Positions 37,934 to 46,837 of a stretch of DNA of 64,000 bases are shown in pieces; the first letter of the stretch is position 1; each line of letters starts with the position of its first letter. Both the position numbers and the translations under genes were made by a program. Under the pieces are notes generated by a model. The model saw nothing but the letters and a program-made list of their open reading frames with translations. It was not told the DNA's origin and ran no database searches. This DNA is from Gemmatimonadota bacterium (lineage in GTDB: Bacteria; JAAXHH01): contig JAPOZT010000027.1 of NCBI GenBank assembly GCA_026705925.1, positions 1 through 64,000 on the forward strand, read 5' to 3'.

Positions 37934-38986
37934 ATGAAGACGCGATTGCGCTTTTTAACTTTAGTTCTGTGCGCAGCCGTTTTCACGAGCGCGGTCGTCC
38001 TCGCCTGGGGCTGTGGCGGCGGTGATCCGGACCGGCGTGTCGTGACGGTCTATTCGCCCCACGGCAAGCCGATCCTGCCCGAGTTCGAAAAGCTCTTCGA
38101 GGCCGCCCATCCCGATGTGGACGTCCGTTGGCTCGACATGGGCTCGCAGGACGTGCTCGACCGGGTGCGCTCGGAGCGGACCAATCCCCAGGGCGACGTC
38201 TGGTGGGGCGCGCCGGCGACCAACTTCATCCAGGCTGCCGACGAGGGCCTGTTGAGTCCCTACCGGCCGACCTGGGCGGACGCCCTGCTTCCCGAGTTCA
38301 GGGACGAGGAAGACCGGTGGTACGGCACGGCGCAGCTGATACCGGTCATCGCCTTCAACAACCTCGAGCTGACGAAGGAGACGGCGCCCGCAGACTGGGA
38401 CGAACTCCTCGACCCCCGGTGGCGTGACCTGATCGTGATCCGGTACCCGCTCGCGTCCGGCACGATGCGGACGGTCTACTCGGGGATGATCTGGCGCACG
38501 TACCAGGACACCCGGGTTCCCGATGCGGGGTACGCGTGGCTCACGCGGCTCGATGCCAACACGAAGGACTACGCCGCCGATCCGAACATGATGTTCCAGA
38601 AGCTCGCCCGGAAGGAAGGGCTGGTGTCCATCTGGCTGATGAGCGACATCATGATGCAGGTGGACCGGTACGGATATCCCTTCGATTTCGTGGTGCCGAG
38701 GAGCGGCGCGCCCGTGCTGACCGACGGCATCGCGCTGATCGCCAATGGCAAGAACCCCGACGACGCCCGGCTCTTCTACGAATTTGTCACCAACGTGGAT
38801 CACACCGTCCTTCAGGCCGCGGAGTACTACCGGATCCCGACCCGGGGCGATATCCCGAAAGACCGCCTGCCCGCGTGGATGGCCGATCTCTCCGTCGCCC
38901 CCTTCGACATCGACTGGAAGGTCTTCTCCGAACAGTCCAGCACCTGGATGAAGTACTGGGACGACAACATCAAGGACCGGGGATAG
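37934..38986 (+). CDS. ABC transporter substrate-binding protein, Fe3+/polyamine type (lipoprotein)
   Basis: 350 residues from ATG 37934. The signal peptide ends in a lipobox-like VLAWGC. VVTVYSPHGKPILPEFEKLFE at the N-terminus, WWGAPATNFIQAADEGLL and WYGTAQLIPVIAFNN are typical of family-1 binding proteins of the AfuA/FbpA group. First gene of an importer with an ATPase and a fused permease. The ligand could be iron, thiamine, phosphonate or an organic acid. Confidence 0.86.
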   Translation: MKTRLRFLTLVLCAAVFTSAVVLAWGCGGGDPDRRVVTVYSPHGKPILPEFEKLFEAAHPDVDVRWLDMGSQDVLDRVRSERTNPQGDVWWGAPATNFIQAADEGLLSPYRPTWADALLPEFRDEEDRWYGTAQLIPVIAFNNLELTKETAPADWDELLDPRWRDLIVIRYPLASGTMRTVYSGMIWRTYQDTRVPDAGYAWLTRLDANTKDYAADPNMMFQKLARKEGLVSIWLMSDIMMQVDRYGYPFDFVVPRSGAPVLTDGIALIANGKNPDDARLFYEFVTNVDHTVLQAAEYYRIPTRGDIPKDRLPAWMADLSVAPFDIDWKVFSEQSSTWMKYWDDNIKDRG

Positions 38987-39034
38987 CTTCTTACGCCTGC
39001 CGCGCCCCCGGCGCTCCGTTACCGATCTCCGCCC

Positions 39035-40147
39035 ATGGCCCAGGTCACCCTCAATCGCCTCACCAAGCACTTCGATGACACCCCGGTCGTGAAGGGCATC
39101 AGCCTGACGGTGGCCGACGGCGAGTTTTTCAGCCTGCTGGGACCGAGCGGTTGCGGCAAGACGACCATCCTCCGTATGATCGCCGGGTTCATCTTCCCCA
39201 CCTCCGGCACCGTGCTCTTCGACGACCAGGACGTCACCCACGTGCCCGCCAACCGGCGGAACACCGGGATGGTGTTTCAAAACTACGCCCTCTTTCCCCA
39301 CATGACCGTCTTCGAGAACGTGGCCTTCGGCCTGCGCACCCGCAAGGTGGCTGCAACCGAGACCAGGGATCGCGTGGCGCGGGCCCTCGACCTGGTGGGA
39401 CTGGCCGGGCTGGAACAGCGTCCCGTGCCTCAGTTGTCCGGCGGACAGCAGCAGCGGGTGGCCCTCGCGCGGGCCGTGGTCATCGAACCCGACCTGCTGC
39501 TCCTCGATGAGCCGCTGTCCAACCTGGACGCCAAGCTGCGGGAAGAAACCCGGGACCAGATCCGGGAGCTGCAGACCAAGCTGGGCATCACGGCCATCTA
39601 CGTCACCCACGACCAGGAGGAAGCGTTGGCCGTTTCCGACCGGATCGCGGTCATGGAGGAGGGTGTGTGCCGGCAGCTGGACCGCCCCGACGCGATCTAC
39701 CGCAGGCCGGCCAACCGGTTCGTGGCCGCCTTCATGGGCAACATGAACCTCTGGGAAGGCGTGCTGGAGACGGACGGGGGAAGGACGGTTTTCCGGCACG
39801 CGAGCGGACTGGCCGTCGACTTGTCCGCACCTCGCTCGTCACCCGCGCCGACCGATGACGACGCGCCGGCTGAGGACGTCGCCCCGTCGTTTGATTCCGA
39901 TGGTCCGGTTTATCTGGCCCTCCATCCCCAGGCCGCGAGGTTGACCGAAGACGAGGCTGAAGGCACGGTGGGTGGCGTCGTGACCACCCGGCGTTTCAAG
40001 GGCGCGACGGTCGAGTTCACCGTCGATGCCGGAGGAGTCGCCATTCAGATCGTGGAGAACGCGGAAGGTCCCATGGCCGCGCGACAACCCGGCGATGCGG
40101 TGCGCGTCCGCATCCCCGGCGACCAGGCGATCATCCTGAGAGACTGA
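39035..40147 (+). CDS. ABC transporter ATPase (FbpC/PotA type)
   Basis: 370 residues. Walker [10 protein letters not shown], signature [15 protein letters not shown], Walker [13 protein letters not shown], switch His in VTHDQEEA, then a TOBE domain at the C-terminus (VTTRRFKGATVEFTVDAGG). Lies between the binding protein and the permease. Confidence 0.93.
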   Translation: MAQVTLNRLTKHFDDTPVVKGISLTVADGEFFSLLGPSGCGKTTILRMIAGFIFPTSGTVLFDDQDVTHVPANRRNTGMVFQNYALFPHMTVFENVAFGLRTRKVAATETRDRVARALDLVGLAGLEQRPVPQLSGGQQQRVALARAVVIEPDLLLLDEPLSNLDAKLREETRDQIRELQTKLGITAIYVTHDQEEALAVSDRIAVMEEGVCRQLDRPDAIYRRPANRFVAAFMGNMNLWEGVLETDGGRTVFRHASGLAVDLSAPRSSPAPTDDDAPAEDVAPSFDSDGPVYLALHPQAARLTEDEAEGTVGGVVTTRRFKGATVEFTVDAGGVAIQIVENAEGPMAARQPGDAVRVRIPGDQAIILRD

Positions 40148-40155
40148 ACCGGACC

Positions 40156-41850
40156 ATGAACCTGTACGCCCTCCTCCGGCAACCCCGCACCCTCGTCTTC
40201 GTCCCCCTGGGATTCATCCTGCTAGGATACATCGTCTATCCGGCCGCCCTCGTCCTGTGGGAGAGCCTTTTCCGGGAAGGGCAGTTCGGGTTTGGCAATT
40301 ACGGGGAGTTCTTCGATCCGGACAGCCCGTCCTACATGGAAGGCCTCTTCAACAGCGTCATGGTCTCCGTGGGCAGCGTGCTGCTTTCGGCCCTCATCGG
40401 CGTCCCCCTGGCCCTCATCTTCACCCACTACGAGTTTCCCGGGCGGTCCGTGTTTTCCGCGCTGGCCATCCTGCCCATCGTCCTCCCGCCGCTGGTGGGC
40501 GTGCTCGCCTTCCTGTTTCTCTACAGCGAAAGCGGCATGGTCCCGCGACTCATCCAGGCGGCCCTGGGACTGGAGCGGCCGCCCTTCTCGCTGAACGGGG
40601 TGTGGGCCGTGCTGCTCGTGCACGGCTACACCATGTACGTCTTCTTCTACCTCTTCACCTCGGCGGCGCTTCGGGGCATCGATCCCGCGGTCATGGAAGC
40701 GGCCCGCAACCTGGGCGCGTCGTCCTGGTTCAGTTTCCGGACCGTCACCCTGCCGCTGCTCACGCCCGCCATGGTGGGGGCGACGCTCCTGGTCTTCATG
40801 ACTTCCATGAACTCCTTCAGCGCACCCTTCATCTTCGCGGGCGGATTCCGCTTCCTGAGCCTCAACATCTACACGTCCAAGCTGAACGGCGACATGGCCA
40901 TGGCCGTCACGCAGACCGTGGTCCTCTCCGCCTTCTCCATCGCCTTTCTGTTCTGGATGCGCCGTTACGAGGGGCGGCGGCAGTACGCCATGAGCACCAA
41001 AGGCACGGCGAACGTCCGTCGCGAGATCCGGGGACGCTGGGCGCGCCTGCTCGCGGGCGCCGCGGGGATCGCCATGGTAGTGGTGCTCCTGCTGCCCCAC
41101 CTGACCATCCTCCTGCTGTCCTTCGTTCAGGACGGCACGTGGACCCACCAGATCCTGCCCCAGGTCTATACTTCGGACAACTACGGCCGCCTCTTCCAGG
41201 ATCCCACCTTCTGGGAACCGATCCGGAACAGCCTGAACATGGCGGTGGTTTCCACGGCGGCCGACGTGGCGATCGGCGTTACCGCGGCCTACCTGGTCGT
41301 CAAGGGCACGTTCCGGGGGCGCAAGCTGCTCGATGCCCTCGTGATGGTGCCATGGGCCCTGCCCGGCACGGTGGTGGCCATAAACCTGATCGTCGCCTTC
41401 AGCCAGGGCACGCCCTTCAGCTTCGGACAGGTGCTGGTGGGTTCCTTCTGGCTCCTGCCCATCGCGTACTTCGTCCGCCACCTGCCCATCGTGTTCCGGG
41501 CGTCCTCGGCGGCCTTCAGGCAGCTGGACGACTCCCTGGAGGAGGCGGCGCGCAACCTGGGCGCCGGGTGGTTCTACGCTTTCCGTCGGGTCACCCTGCC
41601 CCTCATCGGCCCGGGCGTGCTCGCCGGCACGCTGCTGGCCTTCGTCACCGCCCTGGGTGAATTCGTGGCCTCCATCCTGCTCTACGTCTACGACAACCGG
41701 CCCATCGCCATGGAGATCCTGTCTCACCTGCGCCAGTTCAACATCGGCAGCGCCGCGGCCTACGCCGTCCTGCTCCTGCTCCTCGTATCCGTCGTACTGC
41801 TGGGTTCCAACTACTTATCCCGCGGCTCGGCGCAGCGAAGCCTTTCATGA
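40156..41850 (+). CDS. ABC transporter permease, fused double unit (FbpB type)
   Basis: 564 residues with about twelve transmembrane helices: two BPD_transp_1 domains in one chain. Each has an EAA loop: VMEAARNLGASSWFSFRTVTLPLL in the first and LEEAARNLGAGWFYAFRRVTLPLI in the second, so no separate partner permease is needed. This fusion is normal for iron and thiamine importers. Begins 8 nt after the ATPase gene. Confidence 0.94.
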   Translation: MNLYALLRQPRTLVFVPLGFILLGYIVYPAALVLWESLFREGQFGFGNYGEFFDPDSPSYMEGLFNSVMVSVGSVLLSALIGVPLALIFTHYEFPGRSVFSALAILPIVLPPLVGVLAFLFLYSESGMVPRLIQAALGLERPPFSLNGVWAVLLVHGYTMYVFFYLFTSAALRGIDPAVMEAARNLGASSWFSFRTVTLPLLTPAMVGATLLVFMTSMNSFSAPFIFAGGFRFLSLNIYTSKLNGDMAMAVTQTVVLSAFSIAFLFWMRRYEGRRQYAMSTKGTANVRREIRGRWARLLAGAAGIAMVVVLLLPHLTILLLSFVQDGTWTHQILPQVYTSDNYGRLFQDPTFWEPIRNSLNMAVVSTAADVAIGVTAAYLVVKGTFRGRKLLDALVMVPWALPGTVVAINLIVAFSQGTPFSFGQVLVGSFWLLPIAYFVRHLPIVFRASSAAFRQLDDSLEEAARNLGAGWFYAFRRVTLPLIGPGVLAGTLLAFVTALGEFVASILLYVYDNRPIAMEILSHLRQFNIGSAAAYAVLLLLLVSVVLLGSNYLSRGSAQRSLS

Positions 41851-41918
41851 CCCGTCATGCAGACGCTTCCCATGCAGACGCCCCCATGACCCCTGCCACC
41901 CGGAGTCTTACGTAACCC

Positions 41919-43061
41919 GTGCTCAAGCGTTCCGACTACTTCCTGTTCACTTCCGCTTTCGTCATGGACTTCTGCACGGGCCTGGTGTCCTTCGCAGTGC
42001 CGCTCAGGGCCCTTGACATGGGCGCTTCTGTGGTGGAACTCGGGTTCATTGGCACCGCGGGCTCCCTCAGCTTCACCCTGGCCTGCACCTTCACGGGCAA
42101 ACTGGCCGACCGCTTCGACCGGCGCCGGATCCTGGCCATCGCCTCCGGGTTGACCGCACTGGTATTCGGCATGCTCTTCCTGGCGGTGAATTACTGGATG
42201 CTGCTCGCGGGCACGGCCATGGGCTGGGGACTGCTGGCCCTCTTCTGGCCGTCGGTGCAGGCGATGCTGGCCGAGGGCCGCAGCCGGACACAGCTGGTCA
42301 AGACCCTCGGCACGTTCAACATGTTCTGGACCATGGGATTCATGCTGGGCCCGTTGGCGGGGGGCTATCTCTACCTTGTCGGTCCATCCGTGCCCTTTGC
42401 CACCGGCACGATCGGCATGGTCCTGCTCACGCTGGCGATCACGTTTCTGCGCTTCCGGTCCGTCACAACGCAGGATGAGGATACGGCAGAGGAGGCACAG
42501 GGACGCTCGCGCGAGGACACGGCGCGCTTCCGCTGGATCGCCTGGACGGCCAATTTCACGGCATTCTTCATGATCGGCATGCTCAACAACCAGTTCCCCA
42601 AGCTCGCCACCGAACTCCTCATCCGGCCCGATACGCTCGGCATATTGCTCGCCATCCCGCGGCTCCTGCAGATGACGGTCTTCCTCATCGCGCGGTTCAC
42701 CACCTGGTGGCAGTTCCGCCTCAGGCCCCTCGTCATTCCCCAGATTGCCGCCGTAGCCGGCATGATTGTCGTCGCGACCCAGGATGCCACCGTGGTGCTG
42801 GCCTTCGCCTTCGGGACCGTCGGGTTGTTGGTCGGCGCCGCTTTTTCGGCCAGCCAGTTCTATTCCTTCTTCCAGGAGGAACGAAAGGGGGAAAAGGGCG
42901 CGCGCAACGAGATGATCGTCGGCATGGGCATGGTATCCGGACCGCTGGTAGGCGGCCTGCTGGCGCAACTCATCGGATTGCGCATGCCCTACGTGCTGTG
43001 CTGTATCGTGCTGATCGCGGGAATGATCGTCGAATACCGGTGGTACCGGAAGCGGGATTAG
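41919..43061 (+). CDS. Major facilitator superfamily transporter
   Basis: 380 residues from GTG 41919 (no good ribosome-binding site). About eleven transmembrane helices and the inter-helix motif GKLADRFDRRRIL (MFS motif A) in the first half. The substrate cannot be told. Next to the Fe3+-type importer, 68 nt downstream. Confidence 0.85.
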   Translation: MLKRSDYFLFTSAFVMDFCTGLVSFAVPLRALDMGASVVELGFIGTAGSLSFTLACTFTGKLADRFDRRRILAIASGLTALVFGMLFLAVNYWMLLAGTAMGWGLLALFWPSVQAMLAEGRSRTQLVKTLGTFNMFWTMGFMLGPLAGGYLYLVGPSVPFATGTIGMVLLTLAITFLRFRSVTTQDEDTAEEAQGRSREDTARFRWIAWTANFTAFFMIGMLNNQFPKLATELLIRPDTLGILLAIPRLLQMTVFLIARFTTWWQFRLRPLVIPQIAAVAGMIVVATQDATVVLAFAFGTVGLLVGAAFSASQFYSFFQEERKGEKGARNEMIVGMGMVSGPLVGGLLAQLIGLRMPYVLCCIVLIAGMIVEYRWYRKRD

Positions 43062-43192
43062 GGATCGGGATCAGGGGCTGTTTGAATGCCCCAATCGCTA
43101 TCCATTAAAAAAGATGCCGAGATGTCTTCGCTCAAATCTGACTAATCCGTAAACAGTCCGATTTACCGCATTCACCCGATGCAGGAGACGCC

Positions 43193-43759
43193 GTGTCTTA
43201 TAATCCCATTGATACCCACGCCACAGTTCGCGAATTCGAAGCCGCGGGTATCGAGACGAAGCAGGCGGAAGCCATCGTCAAGGCGATGACGTGGAGCCGG
43301 AACGACCTGGTGACGAAGACGGATCTTTCTGGATTCGCGACGAAGGCAGACCTGGAGCGATTTGCCACAAAGGAAGATCTGACCGGGTTCGCAACGAAGG
43401 CAGATCTGGAGCGATTCGCGACCAAAGAGGATCTGGAGGAACTGAAAACTCGATTGGATGCTCTAAGCGCGAAGATGGAGCGATTCGCCACCAAGGAAGA
43501 TTTGAAGCGATTTGCGACGAAGGAGGATCTGGAGGAACTTAAATCGCGTGTTGATTCGTTAAGTGCGAAGATGGAGCTTTTCGTTACGAAGGAAGAATCG
43601 AAGCGATTTGCCACGAAGGATGATCTGGTTGTTTTGAGGGCCGAAATGGCCGCGATGAAATCGGACCTTGTAAAGCAGATCAGCAGCGCCGTCAACAAGA
43701 TGATGATATGTATGATCAGCATGTCCGCGCTGATCGTGGGTTTGTTGAAATACCTTTGA
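43193..43759 (+). CDS. Coiled-coil repeat protein with C-terminal membrane anchor (DUF1640-like)
   Basis: 188 residues from GTG 43193, AGGAG five bases upstream. The middle consists of FATKxDLxx nine-residue repeats (at least six), alternating with the longer unit LEELKxRxDxLSAKM, predicting a long coiled coil. It ends in a single transmembrane segment (MMICMISMSALIVGLLKYL). The shape resembles DUF1640/CCDC90-type proteins. Repeat-copy DNA is nearly identical, so the array can expand or contract. Function unknown. Confidence 0.75.
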   Translation: MSYNPIDTHATVREFEAAGIETKQAEAIVKAMTWSRNDLVTKTDLSGFATKADLERFATKEDLTGFATKADLERFATKEDLEELKTRLDALSAKMERFATKEDLKRFATKEDLEELKSRVDSLSAKMELFVTKEESKRFATKDDLVVLRAEMAAMKSDLVKQISSAVNKMMICMISMSALIVGLLKYL

Positions 43760-43833
43760 TCGCCTATGGGCATCCACCCTCGAGTAGGCCACCAACGAGC
43801 CGCCAAGGGCAGTAGGGCAATGGAAAACGCCGG

Positions 43834-44289
43834 CTATTCTTCGGCGATCCGCTTGATCTCGGCCAGCCCCTTGGGCCAGGTCTCGTTGAAGTACTCCACG
43901 TAGTCGTTGAACGTGTCCGTTTCAACGGTCAGGTGGGTACCGCCTTCCACGTCCTTCAGCGTGTAGTTCTCGAAGGCCGGCGTCCATGATTTCACCTCGT
44001 CGCTATCCGTGTCCTCCACGCCATTGACAATATACCCGAGATGCCGTATGGACATGAACTCGTAGGGCCGGTTTACGTCGATCATGCTGATCATGCCGTC
44101 GTTGCCCGCATTCAGGAACCGGATTTCACTGCCTTCGTTCCAGTCCCCGACAAAGTAGGACCCCTCGGCGAACAGGCTCGTCCACTTCCGAAAAGATTCG
44201 TCCTCGAACAGGGCTTGCCACACCTGTTCCCTCGAAGCGTCTATCGTAATCGTGTAACGAAGTTTTTCAGTGGCGTTTTGTTCTGACAT
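43834..44289 (-). CDS. SRPBCC (AHSA1/START-like) domain protein
   Basis: 151 residues. The opening strand LRYTITIDASREQVWQALFEDESFRKW and the closing helix YFNETWPKGLAEIKRIAE are hallmarks of the SRPBCC hydrophobic-cavity fold (activator of Hsp90 ATPase-like). Ligand unknown. Ends of neighbouring genes converge on both sides. Confidence 0.88.
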   Translation of the reverse strand: MSEQNATEKLRYTITIDASREQVWQALFEDESFRKWTSLFAEGSYFVGDWNEGSEIRFLNAGNDGMISMIDVNRPYEFMSIRHLGYIVNGVEDTDSDEVKSWTPAFENYTLKDVEGGTHLTVETDTFNDYVEYFNETWPKGLAEIKRIAEE

Positions 44290-44389
44290 CGCTCTACCCC
44301 TTCTCCAGGTTTGTTTTCTCTGTTGTGCTGTTTACTTACCAAGTCCGTTTTCGCCAACCACCTCACGCTTCTTCTTGCGTCATCGGTGT

Positions 44390-45898
44390 TTATCCTTGAC
44401 TAACCGCCGCCTGTTCGACCACCTCCGGCAGGCGCACCAGAGACTTTTCCAAACGGTCGACACACGCCGCTTTCCCCAGGACGACGATCAAATGGAACAG
44501 TGAAGGTCCGGCCATTTCCCCGGTCAGCGCCAGGCGGCAGGGATGGATGAACTGGGCCGCCTTCAATCCTTCCCGTTCCGACAGGTTCCGGACGACCTCC
44601 TCCACCGCTTCTGTGTCGAATGCTGCAAGCGCGGCGAATTCGTCGCGAAGCCAGCGGATCCGCGCTGCCACGGCGTCCGAATCCTTCGACCAGTGCTTCC
44701 GGACGGCCTTTGGATTATATCCGAAGTCGTCCGTGAAGAAGAACCTGCCCTGGACCGCGAAATCGGCCAGCGTGCGGCAACGTTCCCGCAGCAGGCCGAC
44801 GACCTCCATCGCGTAGTCGTTGTCTACGGCCCGACCGCGCGAAAGCCCGTCGTCCTGTCCGCCCGGTTCTTCGTCGCCGATGAGTCCCGCGCGTACGAGA
44901 AACGGCTTCGCTAGCGTCCATAACTCCTCGTTGGACAGGGCCATGATGTGCTGGCCGTTGAGCCACTCGAACTTGCGCAGATCGAAGACGGTGTCCCGCT
45001 TGTGGACCTGGTCCAGGGAGAACCGCTCCATGAGCTCGGCGCGGGTGAAGAACTCCTGGTCGTCGCCGGTCTGCCACCCGAGCAGCGAGAGGAAGTTGAC
45101 CACGGCGTCGGACAGGTAGCCGGCGTCGCGGTATTCGGAGACGGACACGGCGCCGTGGCGCTTCGACAGCTTCTTCTTGTCCTCCCCCAGGATGCTGGGC
45201 AGATGGGCGAACTCGGGCAACTCGGCGCCCAGGGCCCGGAACAGGTGGATATGCTTGGTGGTGTTGGTGACGTGGTCGATGCCGCGAATGACGTGAGACA
45301 CGTTCATGTCCACGTCGTCGGCCACCACGGCCAGGTGGTACAGGGGCGTGCCGTTGGACCGTACGATGACGAAATCGTCGATGGTCTCGTTATCCACCGC
45401 GATTTCACCCAGTATCCGGTCCTGGAATACGGTCTTCCCTTCTGGGATCTTGAGCCGGATGACCGGCTTGCGGCCCTCCGCCTCCAGGGCGTGCGCCTCG
45501 CCATCGGTGATGTCCGCGTAGCGGCGGTCGTTCCGCCAGGACCGGCCCTCCGCGAGGGCTTCCTTCTTTTTCGCTTCCAGCTCTTCGGGCAGATAGTAGC
45601 ACTGGTAGGCCTTGCCGCTATCGACCAGTGCCCGGGCCCGGGCGACATGCCGGTCGAAACGCTGGGACTGATAGACCACCTCTTCGTCCCAGTCCACGCC
45701 CATCCACTCCAACACCTCGAATATGGCATCGACCCACTCGGGGCGGGAACGGGCGGTGTCGGTGTCTTCGATGCGCAGGAGGAAGCGGCCCTTCTCCCTG
45801 CGGGCGAAGAGCCAGTTGAACAGGCCCGTGTGGGCGCTGCCGATGTGGAGCAGTCCGGTGGGGCTGGGGGCGAAGCGAACGCGTACGGGGCGGGACAT
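44390..45898 (-). CDS. gltX: Glutamyl-tRNA synthetase
   Basis: 502 residues. Class I signatures HIGSAHTGLFNWLFAR (HIGH) and KKLSKRHGAVS (KMSKS) are intact, with RIEDTD and the LYHLAVVADDVDM segment typical of GluRS. It charges tRNA-Glu (and tRNA-Gln in organisms lacking GlnRS). Six nt downstream of the DUF3566-like gene, so probably one transcript. Confidence 0.97.
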   Translation of the reverse strand: MSRPVRVRFAPSPTGLLHIGSAHTGLFNWLFARREKGRFLLRIEDTDTARSRPEWVDAIFEVLEWMGVDWDEEVVYQSQRFDRHVARARALVDSGKAYQCYYLPEELEAKKKEALAEGRSWRNDRRYADITDGEAHALEAEGRKPVIRLKIPEGKTVFQDRILGEIAVDNETIDDFVIVRSNGTPLYHLAVVADDVDMNVSHVIRGIDHVTNTTKHIHLFRALGAELPEFAHLPSILGEDKKKLSKRHGAVSVSEYRDAGYLSDAVVNFLSLLGWQTGDDQEFFTRAELMERFSLDQVHKRDTVFDLRKFEWLNGQHIMALSNEELWTLAKPFLVRAGLIGDEEPGGQDDGLSRGRAVDNDYAMEVVGLLRERCRTLADFAVQGRFFFTDDFGYNPKAVRKHWSKDSDAVAARIRWLRDEFAALAAFDTEAVEEVVRNLSEREGLKAAQFIHPCRLALTGEMAGPSLFHLIVVLGKAACVDRLEKSLVRLPEVVEQAAVSQG

Positions 45899-45904
45899 GG
45901 GTCG

Positions 45905-46360
45905 TCAGGATGCCTGGGGATCTGACCCACCGGCGTCTGCCGTCGAGGTCGAAGCATCGGAGGCGTCGGGAGGCGTGGTGTCTGCCGGTGCGGCTGCTGT
46001 TGCGGCAGCTGGAGCGGGTATGACGGAAGGCGGTGGTTCCAGGGTCATGGTCACCCCGCCCATCGCTCCGGCCAGCAGATTATACAACCAGGTGCCCAGC
46101 GAGACCACCAGGGCGCCGAGCACAGCGTACAGCAGGGTTAGCACAATCCAGGCTACGACCGCGATCAAGCCCGTGGCGCCCACGATATAACCCATCTCGT
46201 CGGGCATCCCTTCAGACATCCCCGCCATGCCAATAAAACTCGCCATCAACGTAATCGCCACGGCGTAAAGCGCTCCGATAACGAATCCCACGGCGCCTGC
46301 GATTAGAAAGGTGATCTTGCACGCGGACCATGGGTCGATTCGCTTCAGCTCGTACCTCAT
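45905..46360 (-). CDS. DUF3566-like membrane protein
   Basis: 151 residues from ATG 46360; a longer in-frame start would run into the tRNA-Ser gene. MRYELKRIDPWSACKITFLIAG, two or three transmembrane helices and YNLLAGAMGGVTMTLE match DUF3566-type proteins. The Ala/Pro/Thr-rich C-terminal tail (about 40 residues) is disordered. First gene of a unit with gltX. Confidence 0.72.
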   Translation of the reverse strand: MRYELKRIDPWSACKITFLIAGAVGFVIGALYAVAITLMASFIGMAGMSEGMPDEMGYIVGATGLIAVVAWIVLTLLYAVLGALVVSLGTWLYNLLAGAMGGVTMTLEPPPSVIPAPAAATAAAPADTTPPDASDASTSTADAGGSDPQAS

Positions 46361-46471
46361 AGGTGGTACTCCAGGTAGCATTACGTGGAAGGGGCTTCCG
46401 GAACTTCCGGCTCGGCCCGGAACCCAATGACGGCCGCCATGCCGCCAAAAAAAAGGCGATTTGACTACGAA

Positions 46472-46559
46472 CGGAGAGGGAGGGATTCGAACCCTCGGTA
46501 GGTTTTTGACCCACAATCGCTTAGCAGGCGATCCGATTCAGCCACTCTCGCACCTCTCC
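46472..46559 (-). tRNA. tRNA-Ser (GCT)
   Basis: 88 nt with a long variable arm. Acceptor stem GGAGAGG/CCTCTCC is fully paired, discriminator G, anticodon GCT within CTGCTAA. T arm GGTTCGAATCC. No encoded CCA. Downstream is a T8 run flanked by CGCC/GGCG. Confidence 0.96.
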
Positions 46560-46582
46560 CAAGAGATTTCCGCACCGCTGGA

Positions 46583-46669
46583 CGGTGGGGGTGGGATTCG
46601 AACCCACGGTACCCGCAAAGGTACAACGGTTTTCAAGACCGTCTCTTTCGGCCACTCAGACACCCCACC
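46583..46669 (-). tRNA. tRNA-Ser (TGA)
   Basis: 87 nt with a long variable arm. Acceptor GGTGGGG/CCCCACC, discriminator G, anticodon TGA within CTTGAAA. Directly upstream of tRNA-Ser(GCT), separated by 23 nt, so the two are probably one transcript. Confidence 0.96.
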
Positions 46670-46776
46670 TGACAGGCGGCAATATAGGCCGATGAAGCGA
46701 CGGGTGTCAATCTAAAACAGCGGCCGGAACCGCCTTAGGCGCCCCGGAAGGCACGTCCTTCGGCTTCCCGGAGCGC

Positions 46777-46805
46777 TTGACCTGGTTTACAGGTCCCTTT
46801 AGTAT
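46777..46805 (+). promoter_or_regulatory. Promoter of the secreted protein gene
   Basis: TTGACC (46777-46782), 17-nt spacer, TAGTAT (46800-46805), 33 nt before the ATG at 46838. Confidence 0.65.
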
Positions 46806-46837
46806 ATATTTTAAACCATTTACCGGAGACAAGTACC

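Noticed and set aside
37961-39799. 612-codon minus-strand frame
   Set aside because: Shadow of the Fe3+-type binding protein and ATPase genes, which have full motifs.
40222-41727. 501-codon minus-strand frame
   Set aside because: Antisense of the double permease; low-complexity Gln/Glu/Gly/His composition.
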